In this document: piece by piece, positions 1 through 9,527 of the stretch
Layout: each line of letters begins with the position of its first letter
How positions within the stretch are numbered: the stretch's first letter is position 1
From: Candidatus Annandia adelgestsuga
GTDB lineage: Bacteria > Pseudomonadota > Gammaproteobacteria > Enterobacterales > Enterobacteriaceae_A
Length of the DNA stretch: 39,013 nt
Assembly: GCF_003956045.1 (NCBI RefSeq)
Contig: NZ_CP026513.1
Location: 6,802 to 45,814 of the forward strand
Reading direction: 5' to 3'
Notes under the pieces: generated by a model
Seen by the model: only the letters and a program-made list of their open reading frames with translations
Database searches by the model: none
Told to the model about the DNA's origin: nothing
Program-made: the position numbers and the translations under genes

Positions 1-1553
1 TAATAAAAAAAAAAAAAAAAAAAAATATAATAGATTTTGAAGATATTATTAATAAAATTTATATAAATGTAAAAAATAATAATAATTTTTCTTATAAAAT
101 TTATAAAAAATATCCAGTTGCAATTATTGATGAATTTCATGATATTGATTATAAACAATATAAAATATTTGATTATATATATTCAAAAAATAGCAGATCT
201 CTAATATTAATGGGAGATCCAAAACAATCTATATATTCTTTTAGAGGTGTTGATATAAATAATTATTTTATTATAAGTAAGAAAATTAATAATAATTATT
301 ATATGAATATTAATTGGAGATCTTCATATAATATGATTAAAAGTGTAAATTTTATATTTTCTATAAATAAAAAACCATTTTTATCAAATAAAATTTTTTT
401 TATAAAAAGTAAAAAATCTATAATTAGTAATAATAAAATATTAATACAAAAAAAAAATATATGTGCAGGTTTAAAAATTTGGTTATATTCAAAAAAGAAA
501 ATAGATATTGAGAAATATGAAAATATTATGGCAAATCAATGTTCGTTAAATATCTATAATTTATTATTTAATAAAAAATATAAAACTATTTTAATTAATA
601 GTAAAAAAAAAATAAAACATTTAAAAAAATCTGATATAACTATAATTGTCAGAAATTATCATGAATCTTATATTATTCAAAATTTTTTAGATAAATATAA
701 TATTTCTTATGATAATTATGTTAATAAAAATGAAGAAATTTTTAATACTTCAGAATCTAAAGAAATTTTATATATATTACAAGCAGTTATTAATCCTAAT
801 AATAAAAAATTTTTATTAAATGCATTATCTACAAAAATTTTAAATAAAAATTTTAATGAAATATATAATATTAATATAAATAATAATATGTTTTTAGAAA
901 AATATAATGAATTTAATTATTATTATTTATTATGGGATAGATACGGTATATTATCTTTTATAAATTTATTAATTAAAAATTATAATATAGATATTAATAT
1001 TATAAATTTATATAATGGTTATAATAGATTTAAAAACTTTTTAAAATTAATAAAAATATTAAATAAAAAATTTTTTTATTTAAATGATAAAAAAAAATTA
1101 TTATATTGGTTATATAAAAAAAATGAATTATATTCTAAAAATAATATTTATAATAAATTAAATTATATAAAAAAAAATAATAGAGTTAAAATTATAACAG
1201 TACATAAATCAAAAGGATTACAATATCCATTAGTGTGGTTGCCATTTATATCAAATTTTTATAACATTAATAATAATAATTTTAAAAATAATACAATAAA
1301 AGAAAAAAAAAGATTATCAGAAGATTTAAGAATATTATACGTATCTTTAACAAGATCAATTTGGAATTGTAATATTGGAATTGCCCCAATTATAAAAAAT
1401 ATAAAAAATAAAAAAAATAAAAGTGATTTACATAAAAGCGCTATAGGTTATTTATTTCAAAAAGGAATTCCTATGAATGAGATTGAATTAAAAAAAAAAA
1501 TATTTAATTTAACAAAAAATATAAAATATATAAAAATAAAAAATATATTATAA
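1..1553 (+). CDS. recB: RecB exonuclease V beta subunit, C-terminal helicase part (5' end outside window)
   Basis: UvrD-like superfamily 1 helicase and subunit of RecBCD, which processes double-strand DNA ends. The frame is open from base 3, giving 516 visible residues. Seen in order: Walker B-like motif II IIDEFHDID (E. coli has DEFQD, so Q is replaced by H), motif III GDPKQSIYSFRG, motif V ITVHKSKGLQYPLVWLPF and motif VI EDLRILYVSLTRS. Similarity to E. coli RecB continues through the segment LHKSAIGYLFQKGIPM and stops shortly after. The roughly 300-residue C-terminal nuclease domain of the family is absent, and the next gene is a tRNA, so recD is also missing from its usual place. A 21-base A run (5-25) lies inside the frame. 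The identity as RecB is secure; whether the product is active is not known. Confidence 0.93.
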   Translation, partial: IKKKKKKNIIDFEDIINKIYINVKNNNNFSYKIYKKYPVAIIDEFHDIDYKQYKIFDYIYSKNSRSLILMGDPKQSIYSFRGVDINNYFIISKKINNNYYMNINWRSSYNMIKSVNFIFSINKKPFLSNKIFFIKSKKSIISNNKILIQKKNICAGLKIWLYSKKKIDIEKYENIMANQCSLNIYNLLFNKKYKTILINSKKKIKHLKKSDITIIVRNYHESYIIQNFLDKYNISYDNYVNKNEEIFNTSESKEILYILQAVINPNNKKFLLNALSTKILNKNFNEIYNININNNMFLEKYNEFNYYYLLWDRYGILSFINLLIKNYNIDINIINLYNGYNRFKNFLKLIKILNKKFFYLNDKKKLLYWLYKKNELYSKNNIYNKLNYIKKNNRVKIITVHKSKGLQYPLVWLPFISNFYNINNNNFKNNTIKEKKRLSEDLRILYVSLTRSIWNCNIGIAPIIKNIKNKKNKSDLHKSAIGYLFQKGIPMNEIELKKKIFNLTKNIKYIKIKNIL

Positions 1554-1655
1554 TTTTTTTTTATTTTATTAATTTATTTTATAAAATTTTATTAATATTA
1601 ATTTTAATATTATATTATATTAAATATTATAATAAAAAAAATAAAACGTTTTTTT

Positions 1656-1684
1656 TTGATTTTATATATTAATTAATATATGAT
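1656..1684 (+). promoter_or_regulatory. sigma70-type promoter of initiator tRNA
   Basis: A -35 element TTGATT (1656-1661) is followed after 17 bases by TATGAT (1679-1684). Predicted transcription would begin a few bases before the tRNA at 1695. The call rests on spacing and on similar elements before the other tRNAs in this window. Confidence 0.5.
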
Positions 1685-1694
1685 ATAAAATTAT

Positions 1695-1768
<74 letters not shown>

Positions 1769-1905
1769 ATATTTTTTAATTATTATTTAGTATATAAAAT
1801 TTTTATAATTTTAAAATTTTTTAAAAAAAATAATATATATAAGATATAAAATTTATATATTAATTAATTTAAAATAATTAAATAATATTAACTTAGTAGG
1901 ATTAT

Positions 1906-3174
1906 ATGTCTAAAATTATAAAAGTAATTGGTAGAGAAATAATTGATTCTAGAGGAAATCCAACTATAGAAGCTGAAGTACATTTAGAAGATGGTTCTAT
2001 AGGAATTTTTTCTTCTCCTTCAGGAGCATCTACTGGTTCTAGAGAAGCATTAGAATTAAGAGATAATGATAAAAATAGATTTTTTGGAAAAGGAGTTTTA
2101 AAATCAGTTAATTTTATTAATAATATAATTAATAATTCTATAAAAAATAAAAATTCAAAAAATCAAAAATTAATAGATAATATTTTAATAAATTTAGATA
2201 ATACAAATAATAAATCTAAATTAGGAGCTAATACAATATTAGCAGTTTCTTTAGCAAATGCTAAAGCTGCAGCTAAATCTAAAAAAATGGAACTTTATGA
2301 ACATATTGCAGAATTAAATAATAATAAAAATTTTTCTATACCATTACCTATGATAAATATAATAAATGGTGGTATACATGCAGATAATAATATTGATATT
2401 CAAGAATTTATGATTCAACCTATTAATATAAATAGTATAAAAGAAGCTATTAAAATGGGTTCAGAAATATTTCATAATCTCGCAATAATATTAAAAAAAA
2501 AAAATATGAATATTAATGTAGGTGATGAAGGTGGATATGCTCCTAATCTTAAATCTAATAAAGAAGCTTTAGAATGTATTAAAATTTCTATAAAAAAATC
2601 AGGATATAAAATTGGTAAAAATGTTGTTCTTGCTATTGATTGTGCTTCATCTGAATTTTTTAATAATAAAACTAAAAAATATGAATTAAAAGGTGAAAAA
2701 AAAAAATTTAATTCTAAAGAATTTACAAAATATTTAAAAAATTTATCTAAAAAATATAATATATCTTCTATAGAAGATGGTCAAAATGAAAATGATTGGG
2801 AAGGTTTTAAATATCAAACAAAAAAAATGGGAAAAAATATACAGTTAGTAGGTGATGATTTATTTGTAACAAATAATAAAATTTTACGTAAAGGTATTAA
2901 AGAAAAAATAGTTAATTCTATATTAATAAAATTAAATCAAATAGGTTCTTTGACTGAAACTTTAAATACTATTAATTTAGCAAAAAAATATGGATATAAA
3001 ATTATAATATCACATCGTTCTGGTGAAACTGAAGATACTACTATTGCTGATTTAGCAGTTGGAGTTTCTGCTGATCAAATTAAAAGTGGTTCCATGAGTC
3101 GTTCTGAAAGAATAGCTAAATATAATAGATTAATTAGAATAGAGGAATTGCTTAATAAACAATTAAATAAATAA
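1906..3174 (+). CDS. eno: Enolase (phosphopyruvate hydratase)
   Basis: Converts 2-phosphoglycerate to phosphoenolpyruvate in glycolysis; PEP also feeds the DAHP synthase and EPSP synthase encoded in this window. The 422 residues (E. coli 432) align throughout: N-terminal [14 protein letters not shown]-like segment, [16 protein letters not shown], metal-binding region [32 protein letters not shown], and the catalytic lysine and histidine region [14 protein letters not shown] and [18 protein letters not shown] Shine-Dalgarno lies before the ATG. NGGEHAD of E. coli is NGGIHAD here, at a position that varies in the family. The C-terminus is about ten residues shorter. The 201 bases between this gene and recA hold only A+T-rich spacer with no recognisable gene. 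Confidence 0.97.
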   Translation: MSKIIKVIGREIIDSRGNPTIEAEVHLEDGSIGIFSSPSGASTGSREALELRDNDKNRFFGKGVLKSVNFINNIINNSIKNKNSKNQKLIDNILINLDNTNNKSKLGANTILAVSLANAKAAAKSKKMELYEHIAELNNNKNFSIPLPMINIINGGIHADNNIDIQEFMIQPININSIKEAIKMGSEIFHNLAIILKKKNMNINVGDEGGYAPNLKSNKEALECIKISIKKSGYKIGKNVVLAIDCASSEFFNNKTKKYELKGEKKKFNSKEFTKYLKNLSKKYNISSIEDGQNENDWEGFKYQTKKMGKNIQLVGDDLFVTNNKILRKGIKEKIVNSILIKLNQIGSLTETLNTINLAKKYGYKIIISHRSGETEDTTIADLAVGVSADQIKSGSMSRSERIAKYNRLIRIEELLNKQLNK

Positions 3175-3375
3175 TGATAATAAAAATAAATAATTTTACT
3201 AAATTTATAATATTTTATATATTATTTTATATAATAATATATATTTTACCTTCATTAATATTTAAAATAATAAAATTTTTATTTAACTATTATTCTTAAT
3301 TATAATTTTAAAATAAAAATTTAATAAAAATAATTTATAAAAATTTAATTAATAAATATAAAATAGGATGATATT

Positions 3376-4380
3376 TTGATAGATTTAAAAAAAAAAAAAA
3401 AATTAAAAATAACAATTGATCAAATTGAAAAAAAATTTGGTAAAGGTTCTATTATGTGTTTAGGGGATAATCATTCTATGAACATAAAAACAATATCTAC
3501 TGGTTCTTTATCTTTAGATATTGCTTTAGGAGTTGGTGGTTTACCTATGGGAAGAATAGTAGAAATTTATGGTCCAGAATCATCTGGTAAAACTACTTTA
3601 ACTTTACAAATAATAGCTTCTGCTCAAAAAGAAAACAAAATTTGTGCTTTTATTGATGCAGAACATTCTTTAGATCCTTTATATGCTAAAAAATTAGGAG
3701 TAGATATTGATAATTTATTATGTTCACAACCAGATAATGGAGAACAAGCTTTAGAAATTTGTAATAAATTATCTAAATCAGGTATTGTAAAAGTTATTGT
3801 TATAGATTCGGTTGCTTCATTAACACCAAAAAAGGAAATAGAAGGAAATATAGAAGATTCTCATATAGGATTAACTGCAAGAATGATGGGAAAAGCAATG
3901 AGAAAATTATCAATTAATTTAAAAAAAACAAACACATTATTAATTTTAATAAATCAAATTAGAATTAAAATAGGAATCAATTTTGGTAATCCAGAAATTA
4001 CAACTGGTGGTAATGCTTTAAAATTTTATGCATCTATTAGATTAGATATTAGAAAAATAGGATTAATAAAAAAAGGAGAAAATATAATAGGAAATGAAAC
4101 TAGAGTTAAAGTAGTTAAAAATAAAGTTTCTTCTCCATTTAAACAAGCTGAATTTCAAATAATATTTGGTAAAGGTATTAATATATATGATGAGATTTTA
4201 AAACTAAGTATTAAACATAATTTAATATTAAAATCAGGTTCATGGTATAGTTATAAAAAAAATAAAATAGGTCAAGGAAAAAAAAATGTTTATCAATATT
4301 TAAAAAATAATCCAAAAATTTATATTAATTTAAAAAACAAAATTAAAAAAAAATTACTAAAAAATAATTTTTTAAAATAA
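3376..4380 (+). CDS. recA: RecA recombinase, TTG start
   Basis: ATP-dependent strand-exchange protein of homologous recombination. Seen: Walker [10 protein letters not shown], Walker B-like [11 protein letters not shown], loop L1 region around [17 protein letters not shown], and loop L2 with [18 protein letters not shown]. The frame is closed by TAG at 3364-3366, and the only start with a good ribosome-binding site is TTG at 3376, seven bases after AGGA (3365-3368). Codons 4-9 include a 16-base A run (3387-3402), so polymerase slippage next to the start is likely. The protein is 334 residues against 353 in E. coli. The acidic C-terminal tail that tempers RecA activity in E. coli is replaced by a short lysine-rich end. 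Confidence 0.96.
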   Translation: MIDLKKKKKLKITIDQIEKKFGKGSIMCLGDNHSMNIKTISTGSLSLDIALGVGGLPMGRIVEIYGPESSGKTTLTLQIIASAQKENKICAFIDAEHSLDPLYAKKLGVDIDNLLCSQPDNGEQALEICNKLSKSGIVKVIVIDSVASLTPKKEIEGNIEDSHIGLTARMMGKAMRKLSINLKKTNTLLILINQIRIKIGINFGNPEITTGGNALKFYASIRLDIRKIGLIKKGENIIGNETRVKVVKNKVSSPFKQAEFQIIFGKGINIYDEILKLSIKHNLILKSGSWYSYKKNKIGQGKKNVYQYLKNNPKIYINLKNKIKKKLLKNNFLK

Positions 4381-4415
4381 TATTTATAATAATTAATATT
4401 TAAATGGAAATATTA

Positions 4416-7031
4416 ATGAAAAAAAGTATGCATGAAATTAGAAAAATATTTATTAATTTTTTTATTAATAAAAATCATGTTTTTATTAAAAGCAGTTCAT
4501 TAATTCCATATAATGATCCTACATTATTATTTACTAATGCTGGAATGAATCAATTTAAAGAAATTTTTTTAGGAAATTATAAAAATTTTAATTTTAAAAA
4601 AGTAGTAACATCACAAAGATGTATAAGAGTAGGAGGAAGACATAATGATTTAAATAATATTGGAAATGATGAATATCATAATACATTCTTTGAAATGTTA
4701 GGAAATTTTAGTTTTGGAAGTTATTTTAAAAAAGAATCTATATTATACGCATGGGAATTATTAACAAATAAAAATCTTTTTAATTTAAACCCTGATAAAT
4801 TATTAGTAACTGTATATTATAAAGATGTACAATCTTATAATATTTGGATTAAAAATATTGGTATTTCTAAAAAAAATATATTAAAAATTTATGATAATAA
4901 AAAATTAAATATATCTTCTAATTTTTGGCAAATGGGTGATACTGGTCCATGTGGACCATGTACTGAAATATATTATAATTATAAAAATGAAAATAATATT
5001 TCATTAATAAATAATGAATATTTAAAAAAAAATTGTTTAGAAATATGGAATATTGTATTTATACAATTTAATAAATTATCTAATGGTAAATTATTAAAAT
5101 TAGATAAACCTTTAGTTGATACAGGTATGGGTTTAGAGCGTATTACATCAGTTTTACAAAATGTTAAATCTAATTATAAAACTAATATTTTTAAATTAAT
5201 AATACAAGAAATTAAAAATTTATTTATTAAATTAACATTAAATAAAAAATTTTTATATATAATTTCTGATCATATAAGATCTTGTATATTTTTAATTTAT
5301 GATGGTATTTTACCTTCTAATGAAGGTAGGGGTTATATATTACGTCATATTATTAGAAGATGTATACAACAAGGATATATAATAAAATATTATAAACCAT
5401 TTTTATATAAATTAGTTATACCAGTTATAAATGTTATTAAATTATTACATCCTTATTTAATAAAAAAAAATATATACATAAAAAAAATTATTAAAAAAGA
5501 AGAAAAAAAATTTATAAAAACATTAGGATATGGTTTAAAAATTTTAAATAAAAAATTAAAAAATATAAATAATAAAAAATTAGATGGTAAAATAGCTTTT
5601 AATTTATATGATACTTTTGGTTTTCCATTAGATTTAACTTTAAATATTTGTAATAATCTTGGTATATCAATAGATAATAAAGAATATGAAAAACAAATGT
5701 TAAAACAAAAAAAAAAATCAAGAAATAATAAATTTAAATTAAAATATAGTAATAATATAATACCAAGTAGTATATTTATTGGTTATTATAAAAACAAATG
5801 CAAAACTAAAATAAATTATATTATAGTAAATAATAAATTTAAAAAAAAAATTTGTAATGGTGAAAAATGTATAATTTTTTTAGATAAAACACCATTTTAT
5901 GCTGAATCTGGTGGTCAAATAGGAGATAGTGGATATTTAAAAAATAAAAATTTTTTTTTTGAAGTACAAGATACACAAAAATATAGTAAATCTATAGGAC
6001 ATATAGGTATATTAAAAGTTGGTACAATTATTATTAATGATAATTGTATAGCTAACATTAATATAAAAAGAAGACATAATATTTGTATTAATCATTCATC
6101 TACTCATTTATTAAAAAAATCTTTAAAAAAAATTTTAAATAGTAATATTAAACAAAAAGGTTCTTTAATAAAAGAAAATTATTTTAATTTTGATTTTAAT
6201 TATAAAAAAAATATTTCTGATAAAGATTTATATAACATAGAATTACTTTTAAATAATTATATTAAAAAAAAAATAAATGTTAATATTTATTATAAAAAAA
6301 AAAAATTTATAAAATTTAAAAAAAAATTATTTATTTATAATTACAAAAATAATAATAATATAAGATTAATAAATATAGAAAATATTTTTCAAGAATTTTG
6401 TTGTGGAACTCATATTAAAAATACAAAAGAAATTGGAATATTTATAATAAAATCTAAAATAAAAAAATCTAAAAATATATATAGAATAAAAGCTATTACT
6501 GAAAAATATGCTATAAATTATATTATAAAAAAAAAAAATAATATGAACAAAATTTTAAAAAAATTAAAAATTGATGATAATAAATTAGATTCAAAAATAA
6601 AATTAATATTAAAAAATAATAAAAAATATAAAAAAAAGATAAAAGAAATACAAAAATTAAATATTAAAAATGAAATAAATTTAATAAAATATAAATCTAA
6701 AAATATAAATAATTACAAAATTATAATTAGTAAAGTTGATATTAATTATAAATTTTATAAAAGAATAATAAATTATATTAAAAATAAATTAAATTATACT
6801 ATTATATTTTTAATTTTTAATAATAAAAATAATTATTTTTTAATAATATATGTTAATGAATGTATTAAAGAAAAAATTAATTCAAAAATAATATTAAATA
6901 AATTTTATGAAGAGTATAAAAATATTTTTTTAAAAAATAAAAATTTTGTAAATAAAGATGGTATATTTTTAAAAAAAAATAATTTAAATTTAAATAAAAT
7001 TAAAAATTTTATTTTAAAAAAAATAATATAA
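4416..7031 (+). CDS. alaS: Alanyl-tRNA synthetase
   Basis: Class II synthetase charging tRNA-Ala. The start at 4416 gives MKKSMHEIRK, which matches the E. coli N-terminus, and GGA at 4406-4408 is well spaced; an in-frame ATG at 4404 would add four residues. Seen: motif 2 region TSQRCIRVGGRHNDL, HNTFFEMLGNFSFGSYF, GDTGPCGPCTEIYY, DTGMGLERI, and the editing-domain metal ligands NHSSTHLL and CCGTH (E. coli CGGTH; Cys and His ligands kept). The C-terminal C-Ala domain is badly eroded: the glycine-rich GGKGGG segment of E. coli is replaced by lysine- and asparagine-rich sequence. The next genes are tRNAs; csrA, which follows alaS in E. coli, is absent. Confidence 0.96.
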   Translation: MKKSMHEIRKIFINFFINKNHVFIKSSSLIPYNDPTLLFTNAGMNQFKEIFLGNYKNFNFKKVVTSQRCIRVGGRHNDLNNIGNDEYHNTFFEMLGNFSFGSYFKKESILYAWELLTNKNLFNLNPDKLLVTVYYKDVQSYNIWIKNIGISKKNILKIYDNKKLNISSNFWQMGDTGPCGPCTEIYYNYKNENNISLINNEYLKKNCLEIWNIVFIQFNKLSNGKLLKLDKPLVDTGMGLERITSVLQNVKSNYKTNIFKLIIQEIKNLFIKLTLNKKFLYIISDHIRSCIFLIYDGILPSNEGRGYILRHIIRRCIQQGYIIKYYKPFLYKLVIPVINVIKLLHPYLIKKNIYIKKIIKKEEKKFIKTLGYGLKILNKKLKNINNKKLDGKIAFNLYDTFGFPLDLTLNICNNLGISIDNKEYEKQMLKQKKKSRNNKFKLKYSNNIIPSSIFIGYYKNKCKTKINYIIVNNKFKKKICNGEKCIIFLDKTPFYAESGGQIGDSGYLKNKNFFFEVQDTQKYSKSIGHIGILKVGTIIINDNCIANINIKRRHNICINHSSTHLLKKSLKKILNSNIKQKGSLIKENYFNFDFNYKKNISDKDLYNIELLLNNYIKKKINVNIYYKKKKFIKFKKKLFIYNYKNNNNIRLINIENIFQEFCCGTHIKNTKEIGIFIIKSKIKKSKNIYRIKAITEKYAINYIIKKKNNMNKILKKLKIDDNKLDSKIKLILKNNKKYKKKIKEIQKLNIKNEINLIKYKSKNINNYKIIISKVDINYKFYKRIINYIKNKLNYTIIFLIFNNKNNYFLIIYVNECIKEKINSKIILNKFYEEYKNIFLKNKNFVNKDGIFLKKNNLNLNKIKNFILKKII

Positions 7032-7059
7032 TTAATTTATAGTTATATTAATTAAATAG

Positions 7060-7088
7060 TTGATAAATATAAATAAATTTGATATAAT
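7060..7088 (+). promoter_or_regulatory. sigma70 promoter of the tRNA-Ser/tRNA-Arg pair
   Basis: TTGATA (7060-7065), a 17-base spacer and TATAAT (7083-7088), with an extended -10 TG at 7080-7081. Predicted start is around 7095, about 37 bases before tRNA-Ser. This is the best-matching promoter in the window. Confidence 0.65.
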
Positions 7089-7131
7089 AAATTTAATAAT
7101 TTTAATATTAATATATTAATATTTTATAAAC

Positions 7132-7223
7132 AGATGAGATGGCCGAGTGGTTTAAGGCACTCTCCTGCTAAGAGAGTATACGAGTAAAATCCGTATCGAG
7201 GGTTCGAATCCCTCTCTCATCTT
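7132..7223 (+). tRNA. tRNA-Ser (GCU)
   Basis: Class II tRNA with a long variable arm (stem TACGAG/CCGTAT region) and anticodon GCU in the loop CTGCTAA. The acceptor stem is AGATGAG paired with CTCATCT. The discriminator base appears to be T rather than the usual G of serine tRNAs. Same place as serV after alaS-csrA in E. coli. Confidence 0.93.
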
Positions 7224-7229
7224 TAAAAA

Positions 7230-7303
7230 GCATCCGTAGCTCAGTTGGATAGAGTACTCGGCTACGAACCGAGCGGTCGAAGGTTCGAATCCTTCCGGGT
7301 GCA
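7230..7303 (+). tRNA. tRNA-Arg (ACG)
   Basis: Close match to E. coli tRNA-Arg with loop CTACGAA, so anticodon ACG, which needs A-to-I editing by TadA to read CGC. The acceptor GCATCCG pairs with CGGGTGC using one T-G wobble. E. coli has four copies after serV; here one is left, six bases after tRNA-Ser and probably co-transcribed with it. Confidence 0.95.
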
Positions 7304-7351
7304 AATTTTATAATTAAATAATATTTTTATATATTATAATAAGAAATAAAA

Positions 7352-8701
7352 ATGTTTAATAATCTATCTAAAAATTTAATAAAATTAATTAATAAAATTA
7401 AAAATAATAAAATTAATAACGATAAAAATATAAAATTAATTTTAGAAAAAATACGTCTTATTCTAATAGAATCAGATGTAGTTCTTAAAGTTGTTGATAT
7501 TTTTGTTAAAAAAATTAAAATTAAATTTAAAAAATATAAAAAATATAAAGATTTAAATTTAAATAAAATATTAATAAATATTATTAAAAAAGAATTAATT
7601 AATATTTTAGATTATAAAAATAATAATATTAATTTACCTAATCAAAAAAAATCTGTAATTTTATTAATTGGATTACAAGGTGTTGGTAAAACAACTACTG
7701 CATTAAAATTAAGTAAATTAATAAAAAATAAATATAAAAAAAAAATTTTATTAGTATCAACAGATGTTTATAGACCTGCAGCTATATCACAATTATGTAA
7801 ATTAGCTTTAAAAAATAATATTAGTTTTTTAAAATATAATAATAAAAAAGATCCAATTTATATAACTAAATCATCATTAAAAAAATTTAAAAAAAGTAAT
7901 TATGATATTTTAATAATAGATACTCCAGGAATATCATATCATAATAAAAAAATTGAATTTGAAATTAAAAATATTTATAATATTACTAAACCGATAGAAA
8001 CATTATTAATTTTAGATTCTATGATGGGACAAAGTTCTATTAAAATACCTAAATTTTTAGAAAAAATTTTAAAAATAACTGGTATTTTTTTAACTAAAGT
8101 AGATAGTGATACTAAAGGTGGTGTTGCTTTATCAGTATGTAGTATAATGAAAAAACCTATTAAATTTATAGGAACCGGAGAACATATTAATAATATTGAA
8201 AAATTTTATCCAGATAGAATAGTATCTAGAATTTTAGGTATAGGAGATCTTAAATCTCTTATGGAAGAAGTTAAAAATAAAATTGATCAAGAAAAATCAA
8301 ATAAAATAATTAATAAAATAAAATATGGATTAAACTTTGATCTAAATGATTTTTTAGAACAAATACAATATATAAAAAATATAGGTGGAATTAAAAGTAT
8401 TATAGATAAATTACCTTTTTTAAAAAATAAAAAAAAATTTAATGAAAAACAATTTTCAAATATTAAAAATATTATAAATTCTATGAATAAAAGAGAAAGA
8501 TCAAAACCTAATATTATTAATTGTTCTAGAATAAGAAGAATTTCTTTAGGTTCTGGAACAACAGAAAAAGATGTTATAAATGTAATTGATCAATTTAATT
8601 ATATGAATAATATGATGAAAAAAATTAAAGGAAATAATATAAAAGAAATATTTAAAAATTTAAAAAATATATTACCAAATAATATAAAAAATTTATTTTA
8701 A
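7352..8701 (+). CDS. ffh: Signal recognition particle protein Ffh
   Basis: GTPase of the SRP that brings nascent membrane proteins to the translocon. The N domain covers roughly residues 1-100, the G domain 100-295 and the M domain from about 325. Seen: G1 GLQGVGKTTT, TDVYRPAAISQL, G4 TKVDSDTKGG, GTGEHINNIEKFYPDRI, the FDLNDFLEQ start of the M domain, and the SRP RNA-binding motif SRIRRISLGSG. The G3 motif, almost always DTAGR, reads DTPGI (190-194), changing both the Ala and the Arg. Length 449 against 453 in E. coli. The methionine-rich signal-peptide groove is thin, with lysine and asparagine filling the end. Followed by rpsP as in E. coli. Confidence 0.96.
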   Translation: MFNNLSKNLIKLINKIKNNKINNDKNIKLILEKIRLILIESDVVLKVVDIFVKKIKIKFKKYKKYKDLNLNKILINIIKKELINILDYKNNNINLPNQKKSVILLIGLQGVGKTTTALKLSKLIKNKYKKKILLVSTDVYRPAAISQLCKLALKNNISFLKYNNKKDPIYITKSSLKKFKKSNYDILIIDTPGISYHNKKIEFEIKNIYNITKPIETLLILDSMMGQSSIKIPKFLEKILKITGIFLTKVDSDTKGGVALSVCSIMKKPIKFIGTGEHINNIEKFYPDRIVSRILGIGDLKSLMEEVKNKIDQEKSNKIINKIKYGLNFDLNDFLEQIQYIKNIGGIKSIIDKLPFLKNKKKFNEKQFSNIKNIINSMNKRERSKPNIINCSRIRRISLGSGTTEKDVINVIDQFNYMNNMMKKIKGNNIKEIFKNLKNILPNNIKNLF

Positions 8702-8731
8702 CAATTATTAAATTATTTTAGAGGAAATTTA

Positions 8732-8989
8732 ATGGTAATTATAAGATTAATTCGTCAAGGAAAAAAAAAAATACCTTTTTATCAAATAGTAGTATCAGAT
8801 AATAGATTTCCTTGTTACGGGCGTTTTATAGAAAAAATAGGTTTTTTTTATCCTTTAAATAATAATAAAGAAAATTTTAAAATTAATATGTTTCGTTTAA
8901 ATTTTTGGATTAAAAATGGTGCAAAAATTTCTAAACGTATTTATCATTTATTAAAAATATATAAAAATAAAAACAATGTAATATATTAA
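8732..8989 (+). CDS. rpsP: 30S ribosomal protein bS16
   Basis: Small-subunit assembly protein. The 85-residue product starts with the family signature MVIIRLIRQGKKKIPFYQIV, then SDNRFPCYGRFIEKIGFF. A strong GAGGAA Shine-Dalgarno lies seven bases upstream. First gene of the former rpsP-rimM-trmD-rplS operon, three bases before rimM. Confidence 0.96.
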   Translation: MVIIRLIRQGKKKIPFYQIVVSDNRFPCYGRFIEKIGFFYPLNNNKENFKINMFRLNFWIKNGAKISKRIYHLLKIYKNKNNVIY

Positions 8990-8992
8990 AAT

Positions 8993-9508
8993 ATGTTAAT
9001 AAATAATTATGAAATAATAGGTAAATTAGGAAAATTTTATGGCATTAAAGGATATTTAAAGTTATTTACTTTTACTAATATCAAAAAACAAATTTTTAGT
9101 TATATACCATGGTATATTAATATATTAAATAAAATTAAATATTTTTATATTAATTTTTGGAAATATAAAAATAAAAATTTTTTAGTTAAATTATATAACA
9201 TAAATAATATTAATAATTCATGTATTTTAACTAATTATAAAATTATTATACATAATATACAATTTCCAAAATTAATAAATAATGAAATATATTATTTTAA
9301 TTTAATAAATTGTAAAGTTTATAATTTAAATTTATCTTATTTAGGAATAATAATTAACAATATTAAAAAATGTATAAATTGTCCAATAATAATTTTATTA
9401 AATAAAAAAAAAAAATTATTATTTATTTCTATTAAAAATAATAATTTATTAAATATAAACTTACAACAAAAAAAAATTATATTAAATATAAATAATATAA
9501 AAAAATAA
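8993..9508 (+). CDS. rimM: Ribosome maturation factor RimM
   Basis: 16S rRNA processing protein that binds uS19 and helps mature the 30S head. The N-terminal RimM domain is recognisable from IIGKLGKFYGIKGYLKLFTFT and YIPWYI; the C-terminal PRC-barrel part is strongly diverged but keeps YYFNLINCKVYN, matching the family YYWxDLxGCxV pattern. Length 171 against 182 in E. coli. Identification rests on both the motif and the position between rpsP and rplS. Confidence 0.88.
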   Translation: MLINNYEIIGKLGKFYGIKGYLKLFTFTNIKKQIFSYIPWYINILNKIKYFYINFWKYKNKNFLVKLYNINNINNSCILTNYKIIIHNIQFPKLINNEIYYFNLINCKVYNLNLSYLGIIINNIKKCINCPIIILLNKKKKLLFISIKNNNLLNINLQQKKIILNINNIKK

Positions 9509-9527
9509 TAATTAAAAATAATTTTAT

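Noticed and set aside
1681-1689. Extended -10 like TGATATAAA just before tRNA-fMet
   Set aside because: It would place the transcription start inside or at the tRNA 5' end; the TTGATT-17-TATGAT pair fits better.
3175-3375. Spacer between eno and recA examined for a small gene, remnant or leader RNA
   Set aside because: Only A+T-rich sequence with a 12-bp inverted repeat and a 26-base loop, not beyond what chance gives here.
7032-7131. Search for a csrA remnant between alaS and tRNA-Ser
   Set aside because: The 100 bases show no CsrA-like codons; only the tRNA promoter is recognisable.
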